Of a DNA stretch of 64,000 nt, positions 11,072 to 22,945 are shown one piece after another (the stretch's first letter is position 1; every line of letters begins with the position of its first letter). The stretch is from Trachythela sp. YZ-2020 (Eukaryota > Cnidaria > Anthozoa > Malacalcyonacea > Clavulariidae). The stretch covers positions 1,116,001 through 1,180,000 of the forward strand of contig JADLSH010000199.1 in assembly GCA_016169945.1 (NCBI GenBank). Direction: 5' to 3'. Both the position numbers and the translations under genes were made by a program. Below the pieces are notes generated by a model. It saw nothing but the letters and a program-made list of their open reading frames with translations, was not told the DNA's origin and made no database searches.

Positions 11072-14000
11072 CTAGTCTGGAAAGACTCTGTTTTGGTCTC
11101 GTTGATTGGAATAATAGAGATACCAAAGGTATGCAAAGAATGAGGAGGTTACAAACATCATAGCAGTGGTAAATCTCACCACATCTCTTGCCGGATTAGG
11201 TAGGGGTAGGTCATCAACGAACACAATAAATTCATCTGTCAGATCACAGAGTGTATATCCTTCTTTCACAGCATATGCACGGAAATGGTAAAGACCACCT
11301 GCACTAAACTCCAAAGAACTATTAAGTCTATCTTGAAGTGCGGTAATGGTGGAATCGTGACCAGAGATAGTCAAAGCAGTACTGCTTACAACCTTAAAAT
11401 CAGATCTCTGGTTTAGTTCCACTATGTAGAAAGGATCGAGGAAGCGTTTCGTGATGCTATCATCTTGTATAAGAGTGAAATTTGGTCTGAATGCCTCACC
11501 ATACAATAACCTGTACACGGTATTAATGCAATCGGAATAGGCAACCAATCTTGACATTGTAATATTTTCTTGGCCGCAGTCACAATCGCGACGGTAAGAC
11601 TTGCCACTGCATTGCTTATAAACGCGAGTCTTTCGAGAGATCGCAAACCTTTCCTTATATGGCGGTTTTTCGGGGTGTACATTGTACAGGTTGGACGACA
11701 TAGGGATGCCAACCCCTCGAGAAGAAGGTGGTCTATAATTTGCAGGTAGTTTGTAATGCCTTAGAACACCGTCGCCGTCTTTAGGTGTCCCGTAGAGAAA
11801 CACATTTGGTGGAAAGGTAATTGGGTATTCAAAAACCAGACGCTTGCTTGGTGGACACCCTCCATGGATGGTGAGAACATTTGAGACACTTGGACATTTT
11901 AAGGATAAATACGGAATACTGAATGACATCTGCGATAATCCTGTTGTTCCCGGCTTTCTCATTAAACCTACGTCTAATGTATGATTTGTTTCATAGTGTT
12001 CATGGATTCCTCTGATAAAAAATAGCGACGGGTTACTCACATGCATTGAGATATGTGGCTCAGTTGCTTCTAGATGTTGAGCCAATACGGCAAACTGTAA
12101 TGTTACATTATCTTGGGTATCTAGGTGATACAAGGTTTTATACTGTTTTGGAGTAACTATAGGAAAGTTGGAGCAGTGTTCTTCCTCAAGCCACCACATT
12201 CCGTAGCCATTTTTTGGGTCACTTGTGTAAACACGTGGTTCGAGTAATTTCCATTCTGCGAAGTTCCCTTTCTTTAGTAATGAACCATTTTGAAAAGACA
12301 CTGTCCCACCTGACACTGTTTCTATGACACCATGATTACCATTGTGTATCATTAAGACCTTTCCAATATGTGAACTTGTGAAAGCAAAATTAGCTGTGGC
12401 TCTAAAAACCCCCATAGAATAGCTTATACTGATACTCTCCGCCTTGTCAACGATAACTGTTGCAGAGCTAAGATCGTACATCTGCCACGTGCCGGACTTC
12501 TGGTTGGCACGTGGTAAAATACTTGGTGAAAATCCAGGTGGCGGTAACCCATATATGGTAGAAGCATCGATATACTGTATTAACAAGATACTCATCCCAT
12601 TAGCGAGTACCACAGTTCTTCCGACATCATGACTTGACCAACCTCCTCCTGTAATGCTTAGTTCATACATCACTTCATAAAACGCTGAATTCAGGAGTCT
12701 TAATTGTAGATCCAAGTTCAATACTGGTGCTGAGATCGATGTTAAACCAACGAAATCTTCCATAACTTCACCTTTGGCTCTTGTATAGTAACCAGTGGAA
12801 GGGTTCAATTGGGCGACCTCGGAGATATGAGCTGAGCCGCCTAAACGACTTTTAAGAACCTGTCTGACCACTGGAGAACTAAAACAGTAACTGGATAAAG
12901 ACTGGTTTGAAGGCTGTTCGAACGGAGCAGCAACAAATATAAAAACATCTTGATGGCCAATAAATTGCAGCAACAGATGATCTGTACAGAAATGTTTCTG
13001 GTAAGACTCGAAATTTATCTTCTCAATGGAATAATTTCCAAAAATTGAATTATTTCCATTTTGAGAGAATCCTTTCATGGTCTCAAGTTCATCAACCAGT
13101 ATGAAATCCAGAGGACCGGACAAGGTCTGATGGTGTATGGCGATTAGCCTAGAGATCCCGATCCTACCATTTAATACTTTTCCATGGCTTGTCAAAGCTA
13201 TGATATTATCTCCATATTGTGGAAATGACAATGCAGTTATTACACGAGGACTTCGTAAGTCTGTGAGTTGTTTGAATGAGTTACCACCATCACGTGATTT
13301 CCACACCTAAAGTGGGACAATGGGATGTTATTTTCACATTATCTATATGGTTTACGTATTGTTCATACATCGTGTATACCCTGCTATCAACAACATAAAA
13401 CTACACCAATCTTAACTATACCAAGATTCTATTTACCTCTGACCCGTAGACAAATAACGTATTTGACCAAGTATGAAATTGAATGTCCGTGGCAATCGAG
13501 TTTTGTGAGAAATACCAAGGTGGAAAAACGAAATGACGGCGAGAATCTTGTGATACCACCAAAACGACGTATCTTTCCACCTATAAGAATTGCAAGAAAA
13601 CGGATAAAGTATAATACATCGGAGCGTGGATGAATTTAAGCTGCCATAATTTCTGTCTGAACTACCTGAAGGAGATCAAGAACATTTCGAATAGAGCAAA
13701 GCCGAAACCCTTTGTCAGGGAGTTAGTAGAATGCTACCTATACTAAACCTCATGTGTGAATGACTTCACTTCAATGGAAATGGCAAAATGTAATGTTAGA
13801 GCAGTAGAATGTGGAACATGTCATTTTCGGTGCATAATTCTATTCAATTTTAGTAATTTACTCTAACGCAATCACTTTATTGATGTCTTAATTTTTCCGT
13901 GGTATAGATACCAACCTGATTTACTGAAGTTTTCATCAATAACACCTCACTACTCTTCGTGACATCGTTAACAATTCCAAGAACTCCCACGCTTTTGAAA

Positions 14001-15995
14001 GGAATATTGGAAAGTGTCAATTCCAGTAATTGGGTGTATGGCGACTGACTTCTATAAACTGCTTTTGTCGAACCAGTTGAGAGAAGGTATATGAAGTCAT
14101 TATTCTCGACATATACGTGGAAATCTAAGCAGTAAGACGTGTATTGCAGTTTGATATCACCATTAGCGAAGGAGGACGTAAGTGTTGTTGGAGATGAAAT
14201 TTCCACATAGACCTGAAATTTAAAGGAATAAATCTAATGATTCTATAGTTGCGAAATAGTCTGTATGAGCAATATGAAGGAAAACCAACGTTTGTTGTAA
14301 GCATAAACTATTCTATTACCTCTGCAACGGTCTGCTCAGACATCAACAGTGCAAAACTGGCACTTTTGACAAGACCAAATGAGGTAGCAAAGACAAGAAA
14401 GTTTCTTGTGACAACCATATCCAGAAGACGTAGATTATTACAATCTTCAGATGGGAAAACGCTGCAAAGTGAGTGATTGACATTTTGATTTGGACAAACA
14501 TTCAACCACAGTGTTGTCTCCGGCACAAACGCTCCATAGGTAATGCCAACATAACAACCTAAAACAGAAAGAAATCAATATTTTTACACTTACCATATTA
14601 ATTAATTTAACATCATGTACCAATTTCTTTTTGGTAAGTGACAACGTTCCCAAGACCAAGTTTTGAGTGCTACGTGTTCCAATATACGTGCCCCGTTTAA
14701 CTGACATGTGCATAATAATCGTGATAGTTATTGATCATAGGTTATGAGAAAAAGCTGTCACGCTAATTGTCTAGGAGCCGGAGGCACCACCCCTCAGTTA
14801 CCCACCAAGATATTATCGCTAGAGGCTTGTCTGGGTATCCCGCTCTTGCCCTTGGCCCTCTGTACGACCTCCTTATGACCCCCCTTACGACCGCTATGTA
14901 GATGTTAATATATACAAAATGAACGATATTATATAACGTACCGCCAACACTAGAAACACTCTTGTTCTTAAATGGCAAGACAAACGAAATATCTCCACAA
15001 CATGGTGTTGGTTTGACCATAAACTGTCCACTGCTACTGGTCATTACAGATGACTCATCCACCACCTTGCCTAAGTTTTGAGTCAGGTTTACCAATTGTT
15101 CTTTTGGTATAAGGATACCTTTAGTCTCATACAAACCAAGGCCAATACCAAGCTCCACTGTAATAAACCATGGCTCAAAAAGAACATCGTCAAGATCTAC
15201 AATTCACATGTATATTACAGTAATAATGGTTTGAGGCATGTTTCAACCCGCTACACGTTTTGTGCAATCATGGCTTAATATATAGATAAGAATGTGCTAT
15301 AGCATAATATTTTCTTAGTGGCGATTACAAATCGATGTATTGGTTGCTAAAACGCACAAATAGGCTACCAAGTAAATATTGTAAAAGTCGACAAGGCGTT
15401 TGCAAAAATAGTTAACTATAAATTAAGACAATTATGTATGCATTCAGTTATAGTTTTATATATAGATCGGTCAGAAAAGGTATTACATAAATACTGATAT
15501 ATAGTAACCAAATAATTTTCCTTTTCATAAACAGCTAAAATTATTTTAAACAAATAAGAAAAGTTTGCCTACAGAATTTAATAAATATTTTCAAACAAAA
15601 CAGTAACATTTACCTGGTGTAAACACTTTCCGTTGAATTTCAAGTCGCCAGCGAAAGCTTGAAATCATTTCTTTAGTTTGAAATTTATACGTTTTCCACC
15701 AAGTTTTATTTCTGAATGTTATATAAGGATGAACACCAGACAAAATATACTTCTTGGTCAATTCTTCGCTTCTTGCTAAGCTCCAGTTTTGTTTATCAAC
15801 GAGCCGACAAAACACGGTCAACTTTTCATCATTTTCCAAAAACAAACGATTTTCGCGTTGTTTGAGTTCTTCCATAGACATTTCGGAATTTGAAAGCGCA
15901 AAATATACGTCATGGTTTTCGCGGAATGTAAATCCACCGGTATTTGTGAAAAAGATAGCGAGAAAGATTAAAATATATGCGTAAAAAGCATTCAT
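11072..15995 (-). CDS. CATSPERB: CATSPERB, sperm cation channel auxiliary subunit beta (5 exons)
   Basis: Exons, in transcription order: 15995-15614, 15157-14942, 14558-14320, 14212-13916, 13306-11072. All boundaries are GT-AG, phases match, and the product is 1122 aa (human is about 1116). Residues 1-21 form a signal peptide. A large ectodomain follows, including a BNR-like SRDGG motif at the exon 4/5 junction. Near the C-terminus come the family-typical LPANYRPPS, the YKQC...CDC cysteine cluster and VAYSDC. One transmembrane helix lies near 1088-1110 with a 12-residue cytosolic tail. Known role: single-pass subunit of the CatSper flagellar calcium channel complex, needed for sperm hyperactivation. 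Residues 379-1122 are in one uninterrupted exon. An E2F-like TTTGGCGGGAAA lies about 45 bp upstream of the ATG. Identification rests on recalled family sequence; I am confident. Confidence 0.9.
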
Positions 15996-16039
15996 TTTTA
16001 CTTTTTGAAATTTTTTGACTGTTTTTAAAATTTTCCCGT

Positions 16040-16052
16040 TTTGGCGGGAAAA
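16040..16052. promoter_or_regulatory. E2F-like site upstream of CATSPERB
   Basis: TTTGGCGGGAAAA, matching the E2F consensus TTTSGCGC/GGAAA pattern, sits about 45 bp before the start codon. It is preceded by an inverted TTTTCCCG half at 16031-16038. Function is inferred from position and consensus only. Confidence 0.35.
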
Positions 16053-16657
16053 TTTACTTGGCCGCGTAGAGACCTGGATCCAAGTTTATTAAAATCATGC
16101 TTTGCGCGGAATTAATGCTAAATACTTCCCCTTTTGAGATTGAGATTTTGACAGAAGTAACAGTTACTAAGAAATTTAGAAAATCACCTAGCCTAGTTCC
16201 TTTACCTACGGTTAACGTTTCAATGCGAATAGCACTATTTGGACAGGCAAATGTTTACATTTGATAACAATTTCAAATTATAAACTCTTCAGTTCACTCA
16301 GTCAATAATTAGTAAAAGTTTACAAGTCAATTGAATTATGAATAATGTATTAATGAGGATCACATAAAAATGTTTTTTCGGACCCTAAATACTAATGTTG
16401 TATTGTTGACAATATACGCCATATATAATATTGATGATTTTTAACTTTGCTTCAATGGCATATTCATACTAAGAAAATGTTGAAATGAATTACAAAACGC
16501 TAGTACATTAGGGAGTAGTACCTCTTTTGCAGTTTTTGAGCCTTGATCAAAATGTTTGCTCCGATACAACACAATATTAGCAATTCAATGTCTGTTCGCT
16601 TAATACTGTCAAATACCTTGCCCTTGGATAAGATCAGCGTTCGTTGTCTGTAACCGT

Positions 16658-18429
16658 CTATTGTTGCTGCACTTTTGCTACTTTTCGAAATTCCTTTGTC
16701 TTCATCTCAGGACATTGCATTTCTTTCCAACTAATTGGAATCATTGACGAACCTTTAACAAATATTAAATCAATAAGACAATAATGTATTAACTCACCTG
16801 TAAACATGGACTTGTCTATATTTGAAGCCACAGCGTTTTTTTGGCAAAAATTTTCATCACGAGCAAAGTGTACGAACAAGAAAAGTTTGTTATTTTTTTA
16901 ACGGAAGTATAGTTTGTTGCTTGATAACAAATAAACGAAAGAAATTTCATCTAGTATGCCTTGTTTCAAATAACAATGAAATCAGTGCTGAAATTGACCG
17001 AAATTCGTCCTGTGGGGGGGGGGGCAAAGCCTCCAATATCAAATTCTTAATCATGACATACAAATTAAAGAAGAAAGAACTCAAATTTTACCTGCTTCAC
17101 TCATGGCAAAAATCACACCAAGTTCATTTTCAGCAGTGGATAAGAAATATGACTGTGAGTTGCCCAATGAGCTTACTCTTGCTTGTACAATATCACCAGG
17201 TCGAAATGACTTGTAAATTTCAACTTTATCTTTCTCTGTAGCTCGAATATCTTCTTTTCTTAAAGTTCCACGAAATGGTTCATTCAGAGGGCATCCTTCG
17301 ACCGCAAGAATTGCCAGTTTGCAAAACCTTGTATTCACTCCAGTTACCTGCATGTATTATATTTTGGTGTTAGACCGCGAAGGGAACTCACACATTATTT
17401 CACCCTGAATCTCAAAGTTGTCTTCAAAACTTTGGCAAAAGTGATATATAAAAAGTGAAATATATACACAATGTAAAAAATTCCAAAAGTTGCAACTTTT
17501 AAATGTAGTGTGACCTGAAGTGTTATGGTGATTGCCAAATTTTTGGGGTACCAACCGTTTCAACATCATAGTAGCCTCATATATTTATGTCATAGAGGCC
17601 TTAATTTATGAGACATAATTCATACCTTTGCAGTCACAACTGCACCAATAGTGGGTAAAACTTGACTGTGTTTATCTCGTACAATACTTATTACACTTTC
17701 CTAAACCCAAATAAGATATTTGATATCAGTGTTTCACCTTTTATTGTTTCATCACTGGAATGAATTTATTTCTAATGCAGGGGGACTTAACTAATGGAGT
17801 TATATACTTATATCGTACTCATTTTAGTATAGCCTTAGTTCAGTATAAGGAGTAATTAATAGGACCCATTACAGTACTGCCTAGAACTAACTTAACACAA
17901 ATACGCGGTTAACTGCGGATCATGCGCAGTGGTTTTTCTGTTTGTGGTGTGATTGCCGCACAAACCGCACCCGCAAACCGTGCACCCGCTAACCACACGC
18001 ACAGCACCCGCTAACCGCACACACCGCACCTGCTAACCGCACAAACTGCACACGCTAACCGCACAAACCGTAACCGAACCGCAGTGTTAAGTTACTTCTA
18101 GGCAGTACTGTAGTAGTAGAAGGTTGCAGTTAATATATTAAACGTCTATATAATATACTTAATATAGTATCAAGGAAATCTCATTTAAATTGTTTAACTC
18201 AAAACAATGAACAGAATGAGAAAATAATTTAAATATAATTAACATTCACGAAATGCTATACATTTTCATTAGGTTTTTCCACCACCTTGTACCCAGCACG
18301 ATTTGCATAAACTTGACAAAATCTCACATAAGTTCCTTCCCCAGACTTATATTCTTCAGCTGAGCCAAGATATTCACCTGGTACTACAATATCATGCTTC
18401 TTTCTAGCCTTTTCAATACTCCCTTTCAT
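16658..18429 (-). CDS. EXOSC1: EXOSC1 / CSL4, RNA exosome cap subunit (4 exons)
   Basis: Exons in transcription order: 18429-18262, 17700-17626, 17347-17092, 16752-16658. The product is 197 aa (human 195). The N-terminal domain has the VVPGEYLGSAEEY motif. The S1 RNA-binding domain carries FRGTLRKEDIRATEKDKVE and the YKSFRPGDIV segment. The C-terminus has PISWKEMQCP and KEFRKVAKVQ. Known role: one of three S1/KH cap proteins of the nuclear and cytoplasmic RNA exosome, bridging the core to its cofactors. The start at 18429 is the first in-frame ATG; the open frame extends upstream without one. A separate upstream ATG at about 18495 begins a 13-codon uORF inside an ATGGCGG (YY1-like) motif. Intron 1 carries a foldback element. 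Head-to-head with the coiled-coil gene at 19028. Confidence 0.92.
17871..18111. mobile_element. Foldback element with internal 17-bp minisatellite, in EXOSC1 intron 1
   Basis: The ends ACAGTACTGCCTAGAACT and (inverse) TTCTAGGCAGTACTGT are inverted. The interior consists of roughly 17-bp units built on CCCGCTAACCGCACA, six or so copies at about 17955-18070. So this is a MITE whose centre has expanded as a minisatellite. Confidence 0.7.
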
Positions 18430-18944
18430 GATGAAACTAGTTTTTCTTTCAAAAAAACAACAACTCAAATTTTTTCAACTTTTCCGCCATATTGGAATAG
18501 GGGGACATACGAGGGATGTTTGGGGATAATATTGGTGTTTCCGTTAGTGTTTCCAGATTTTAAGTTGATTCTCCATTTTGCCTTTCATTTTGCCAACAAT
18601 TGCAAGAATTTTTCCCTCAGTACTTCGCATGTCAAACATTTTAATTTCGATTTGAATATTTTTCCTTTCAGCCTTGCCAACTGGGCTATTTGGGCTTGTT
18701 AAACGGTTAAGAAAAATACGAACCTTTTTACATATTCTTCAAAGGAATTTAATTTTCTGAGAGTATTCTTTTCCCTAGCAAATTTTTAGCAAATTAAGTA
18801 TTTTTCCTTTCATATTAAAAAGTAAATATATAGACAAAAATATATACAAGAACATTTTGGTATTAATTTTGCAAGTTTTCCAATTCCCAAAAATTCCCAC
18901 TGAAAATTCCTTGCAAAATGTTCCAAAAATTCCACCACGCTACT

Positions 18945-18957
18945 GTTGCTAGGCAAC
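18945..18957. promoter_or_regulatory. RFX X-box, promoter of the C6orf163-like gene
   Basis: GTTGCTAGGCAAC is a near-palindromic X-box (GTNRCC-N-RGYAAC class), 71 bp upstream of the ATG at 19028. RFX factors use this motif, usually within about 200 bp of the start, to switch on ciliary genes. It lies in the interval shared with EXOSC1 but close to the coiled-coil gene. Confidence 0.7.
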
Positions 18958-19027
18958 GCAGTCCAAAATGGTTTCCACAAGCCGAAGCTGCCACCGGCAA
19001 ACATAAATATCGCTTTTCGAATGGAAA

Positions 19028-21433
19028 ATGGCCGGGTTTATTTCGAAGCGTGGCCAAGCTGTCGCATCTGAAACTTCATATAAAAACACGGATACCCTAG
19101 AAAGTCAACATACAACTCATCGTGACATACTAAGTGAGTAAATAGCGCCTATAATGTGCTAATTATGCATTCATTGTGTGATTTTTGACATAGACAAAGT
19201 ACCCCTGGTATGCATTAATGGAGCTATTGTTTAAATTGTAAACTATTTTTGCCTACATACTACCTTGTGCATTCTTGGTGACCTAGATAATGTGTTAAAA
19301 CGATTTTTAGCTTAATAAATATTTATCACTTTATCACTACAATATATATATGACAATTTTTATAATTTAAAATCACAGTTTTGTACTTGTGGCGTTGATT
19401 TAAAAAAATTTTATTATCACTGAACATAAACTTTAGTTTTTTATAAATATATAGATAGAAAAGAGTCAGTTTATATGGTTATATATTTTATATGAAATTG
19501 AATTTCAATCACTGGTTTCAATATGCTATTAAAAGCAGTTACCATGGCAACCTATTTAGCTTGTATTCCACATTATTTTCTTGATAAATACAGAGTTTGG
19601 CAACAAAATTTATGAGAGAAAGTGTGCAGAGTTGGAAAAATTGAGAGAAGAATCCTTGGCTGAACTTGAAGTACGACTGTGGCAGATTGCAAATGAAGAA
19701 CGAGACCAAGCTGTAAATGAAACATTCGAACAAGGTCAACAAGAATTGAAACAGAGTCAGGAAAATGCTAAGAAAGAAAAGGTGTTGTGTTTATTTTGTT
19801 GTAAAATTTGTCATGGTAGTCATCCACATTACCATCACCACTGTCACCACCATAATATTACAAGTCTCCACCATCATCTGACCTTCCAACTCGGCAACTT
19901 GAAAATGAGTGAGAAAGTGGGTCTACAGTACCTAGTATGGGTCAACCACCCCCCCCCATCGAAAACGTACAGATATTGGCATTATTTGGAAAACCTATTG
20001 TGTTCAGTGCACAAACAACATACTCAAGAAACACTTCATATTATAGCCATTGATTTATATTTTAGCTAAACGTATGAACCCAATGCAAATGCATGAGAAA
20101 ATCGTAGTCTTGCGTGTGAGCGGGAGAAAGATGTAAAATGAGAAAGTTGGAAGGTCTGCATCATAACTATAACCATGTTCATCACCAATATCATTCATAA
20201 CCACAAATGTTCTTACATGACTACATTAACTCCCCTACAGGATAAAGCAGTAAAAGCAGAATGCAGGCGCGTAGAAGCCTACATGAAGAAACAAGCTCAA
20301 CAGCGACTTGAAGACGCGAATGAAGATTTTCAAGTTCAACTTAAAGAAGCTCTGCATGATGCCAGAATTGAATTTGAAGTTGAAAAGATGTTGGAAATTC
20401 GCGAAGTAAGAGAGGAAGAAATTAACAACGCAGTGGAAGAAGCTGCAAGGACAGCTGATATGGAGGAAACGAAAAAGAAGAAAATTATCTTGAAAGCTGA
20501 GAAGGAAAAAGCTGTAAGTCGGATTCCTTTAAAGCTGGTTTCTGTAGACCTCTTCTGCAGTGCAATGACTGTCCTAGCCCATGTTCCTGTTGACATAGGT
20601 TTCTATAAATCCTCTGCAGTGTGACTGCCTTAAGCCACGGTCAAACGAGAATGAAAGTTGATGAGAGTCAACGAGAGTTGCAACTTTCCCTCGCGTTTGA
20701 CCACCAACTCTCATCAACTCTTATCAACTTTGAGCTAGTTCAAATTTTGATCAGAGTTGATGAGAGTTTTTGCTCGTTTGACAGGTATGCATGATAATAT
20801 CCAGTCAACTCTCATGCAACTCTTGTTCTCATTTGATCGGGCTAGGAGAGTTGATGAACTCTCACTTGCTAACTCTCATCAACTCTCATTCTCGTCAGTT
20901 TGACCAGGGTTTAAACCGATGATAGATTATGAACTTCTCTATAAGAATGTTAGCCCCAGTAAAAACCATTAATCTACAATCGTTCGTTTGGAGAGAGAAC
21001 AGCCGTAACTCTACTCATTGAAGTTCTGTATTTAACAGCAGGTTTTTTTTCCTTTTAACAGGAAGCTTTGAAGAAACTAAAATTGAAAATGGAGGAACGG
21101 GCAAGAAACGACATCGCTGAGACTGAGGAAAGGTGTCGTCATATGTCTTTGGAAGAGTTGCGAAAATGTGAAGAAGCGCATTTGGCTGAAATGGAAAAAC
21201 TTGTTCAAAAACTTAAACACCAAGATTCCGAATATGAAGACATAAAACATCAACTGTCCCAGAAAGAAAATACTCGTAAAAAAACTGAGACAAAATTACG
21301 CGAAGTTGTTGAAGAGTTTCAGAAATTTATTGATTTAACAAAAGGCTTTACCAAGGGTCAATCTGAGTTCTTGTTGCCTGACGTGAACTTACTGCAGGAC
21401 ATGTTGAAGGGAGCTGTTTCATCTTGTCACTAA
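19028..21433 (+). CDS. C6orf163: Coiled-coil protein resembling human C6orf163 (4 exons)
   Basis: Exons 19028-19133, 19594-19781, 20241-20513, 21062-21433. Phases close and give 312 aa (human about 329). Exon 1 ends in THRDIL and joins KFGNKIYERK in exon 2. This matches in order the human protein as I recall it: a THKDIL-like stretch, then a charged helix with W-x-x-ANE, and near the C-terminus FQKFID...FLLPD. Residues 36-270 are almost entirely charged heptad-like coiled coil with no membrane segment. Function of the family is not established. X-boxes at 18945 and 19538 suggest a ciliary or flagellar role (inference). The 3' end carries a 91-bp partial tandem duplication that creates the present stop. 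Intron 3 contains a copy of MITE family M1. A possible ATTAAA polyadenylation signal lies at 21647. Confidence 0.75.
19538..19551. promoter_or_regulatory. Second RFX X-box, intron 1 of the C6orf163-like gene
   Basis: GTTACCATGGCAAC fits the X-box consensus with a 2-bp spacer. It lies 43 bp before exon 2, so it could drive an alternative start or act as an intronic enhancer. Position-based inference. Confidence 0.5.
20632..20912. mobile_element. Foldback MITE family M1, copy 2
   Basis: Inserted in intron 3 of the C6orf163-like gene, about 120 bp after the exon 3 donor. It has the same ends (GGTCAAACGAG and its inverse) and the same AACTCTCATCAACTCTCA interior as the copy at 9445. Confidence 0.85.
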
Positions 21434-21528
21434 AGGATTTACCAAGGGTCAATCTGAGTTCTTGTTGCCTGACATGAACTTACTGCAGGACATGTTGAAG
21501 GGAGCTATTTCATCTTGTCACAAACTTG
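21347..21528 (+). repeat. 91-bp tandem duplication of the last coding segment
   Basis: The segment starting TTTACCAAGGGTCAA at 21347 recurs at 21438, with about three mismatches over the alignable unit. The first copy ends CAC TAA and supplies the stop used by the gene model. The second copy ends CAC AAA CTT GGA GAA TGA, which looks like the older C-terminus. The 91-bp period is not a multiple of three. Confidence 0.85.
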
Positions 21529-21954
21529 GAGAATGAACTCTGAATTTTCATTGTAAATATGTAGCTACATATAAAACAGAGTTATGAACTTTGTTTACTA
21601 AAAATTTGTCAATGGTGATATTTATATATATGTTGTTGTAACAATTATTAAACTAACGTGTTTTTAAAACAATATAACATTGTGGTAAAATTTTTAGTCG
21701 TGCCTTAGTGGAGTTTGTCGGGCTTTTGGATTGGCAAGTAACTAAGTATAACAAACAGTCAACTTCAGAAATGTTAACACGCACTTATAGAAGCGAGTAA
21801 ATTACACTCCATATCTCGATTCTATTTATTTGGTGCCAAATACAAGATTAGTACATATAATGAAAAGAACGAACATCGTTTTCTCATTCTGATAACTGAC
21901 GATTCTAGTACCATCATCTGTTGCACGATATTGCTTACTTAAATCCACCCATAG

Positions 21955-22023
21955 GCTAGCCTGCTCGCAGACGTTGTTCGTCGCTTGGCGTGAGAAAAAC
22001 AACGTCTGCGAGTAGGCTGGCTT
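21955..22023. repeat. Small palindromic element
   Basis: GCCTGCTCGCAGACGTTGTT and its inverse AACAACGTCTGCGAGTAGGC surround a short loop. No coding capacity. Probably a MITE remnant. Confidence 0.6.
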
Positions 22024-22149
22024 ACAACATCGAAGTTTCTTTGACCAAAGTATCTACAGCAACTGTTATGAGTAGAACAGCTTTCTTGCATCATTCAAGG
22101 TTTAACCCAAGGCAGAACCTTGCCAATAAACTAAAATCTAGATTATGAC

Positions 22150-22945
22150 AGATTATTCTGCTTCTTGCGTCAGTTCCATCAAAAACACTTATACTGATGA
22201 TACGGACTTATACAAAATCCGGATGCAAGATATAGCTGCATTATCAAACAAGCTTTTTGCATCACTTATAAGTTGGTAGAACCTTCCATGAACTAAAATC
22301 TAGATTATTTTGCTTCGTGCGTCAGTTGCGTGGAAAAACACTTTCTTACTCAAAATCCGGATGCAAGACACCAGTATAGCAGCCAGCCCCGATTTGGTCC
22401 CTATTCTTACTCCGTCAATGAACACGAACAAATTTGCATAGCGGGATTAAATCGGCGGGCTGGCTACGCTACTGCAAGACACAGTTGCACTATTATCAAA
22501 ACCGCGGCAGCTTTTTGCATCACTTAAGGTTTAACTTGGCAGAATGAACAGAAATCTAGATTATTCTTCTTCTTGCGTCAGTTGACTGCAAAACACTTAC
22601 TGACCCAACAAAATCCGGATGCAAAATACAGTTGCACTATTATCAAAACCGGCTTCTTTTTGCATCACTTAATTGGTTTAACTTGGCGGCAGAATGAACA
22701 GAAATCTAGATTATTCTTCTTCTTGCGTCAGTTGACTGCAAAACACTTACTGACCCAACAAAATCCGGATGCAAAATGCAGTTGCACTATTATCAAACCC
22801 GGCTGCTTTTTGCATCACTTAATTGGTTTAACTTGGCAGAATGAACAGAAATCTAGATTCTTCTTCTTCTTCTTGCGTCAGTTGCCTGGAAAACATTTAT
22901 ACTGACCCATACAAAATCCGGATGCGAGATTGCATTTGTACTATG
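22150..22945 (+). repeat. ~150-bp tandem array, 5 units
   Basis: Units are marked by CTTGCGTCAGTTG, CAAAATCCGGATGCAA and TTTTTGCATCACTTA. The three rightmost units start at 22572, 22722 and 22872, an exact 150-bp step. The two left units are more diverged, and the second is interrupted by an inserted element (22373-22472). Short open frames through it are repeat artefacts. Confidence 0.85.
22373..22472. mobile_element. ~100-bp MITE inserted in the tandem array, 9-bp target duplication
   Basis: The ends AGTATAGCAGCCAGCCC and GGGCTGGCTACGCTACT are inverted. GCAAGACAC flanks the insertion on both sides, a 9-bp duplication as in Mutator-like elements. The insertion splits one unit of the 150-bp array and so is younger than the array. 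Confidence 0.7.

Noticed and set aside
14249..14476. 75-codon plus-strand frame within CATSPERB
   Set aside because: Antisense shadow of CATSPERB exon 3 and its intron.
18918..19100. 60-codon plus-strand frame over the C6orf163-like exon 1
   Set aside because: The splice-consistent frame is a different one, starting at ATG 19028 and ending THRDIL.
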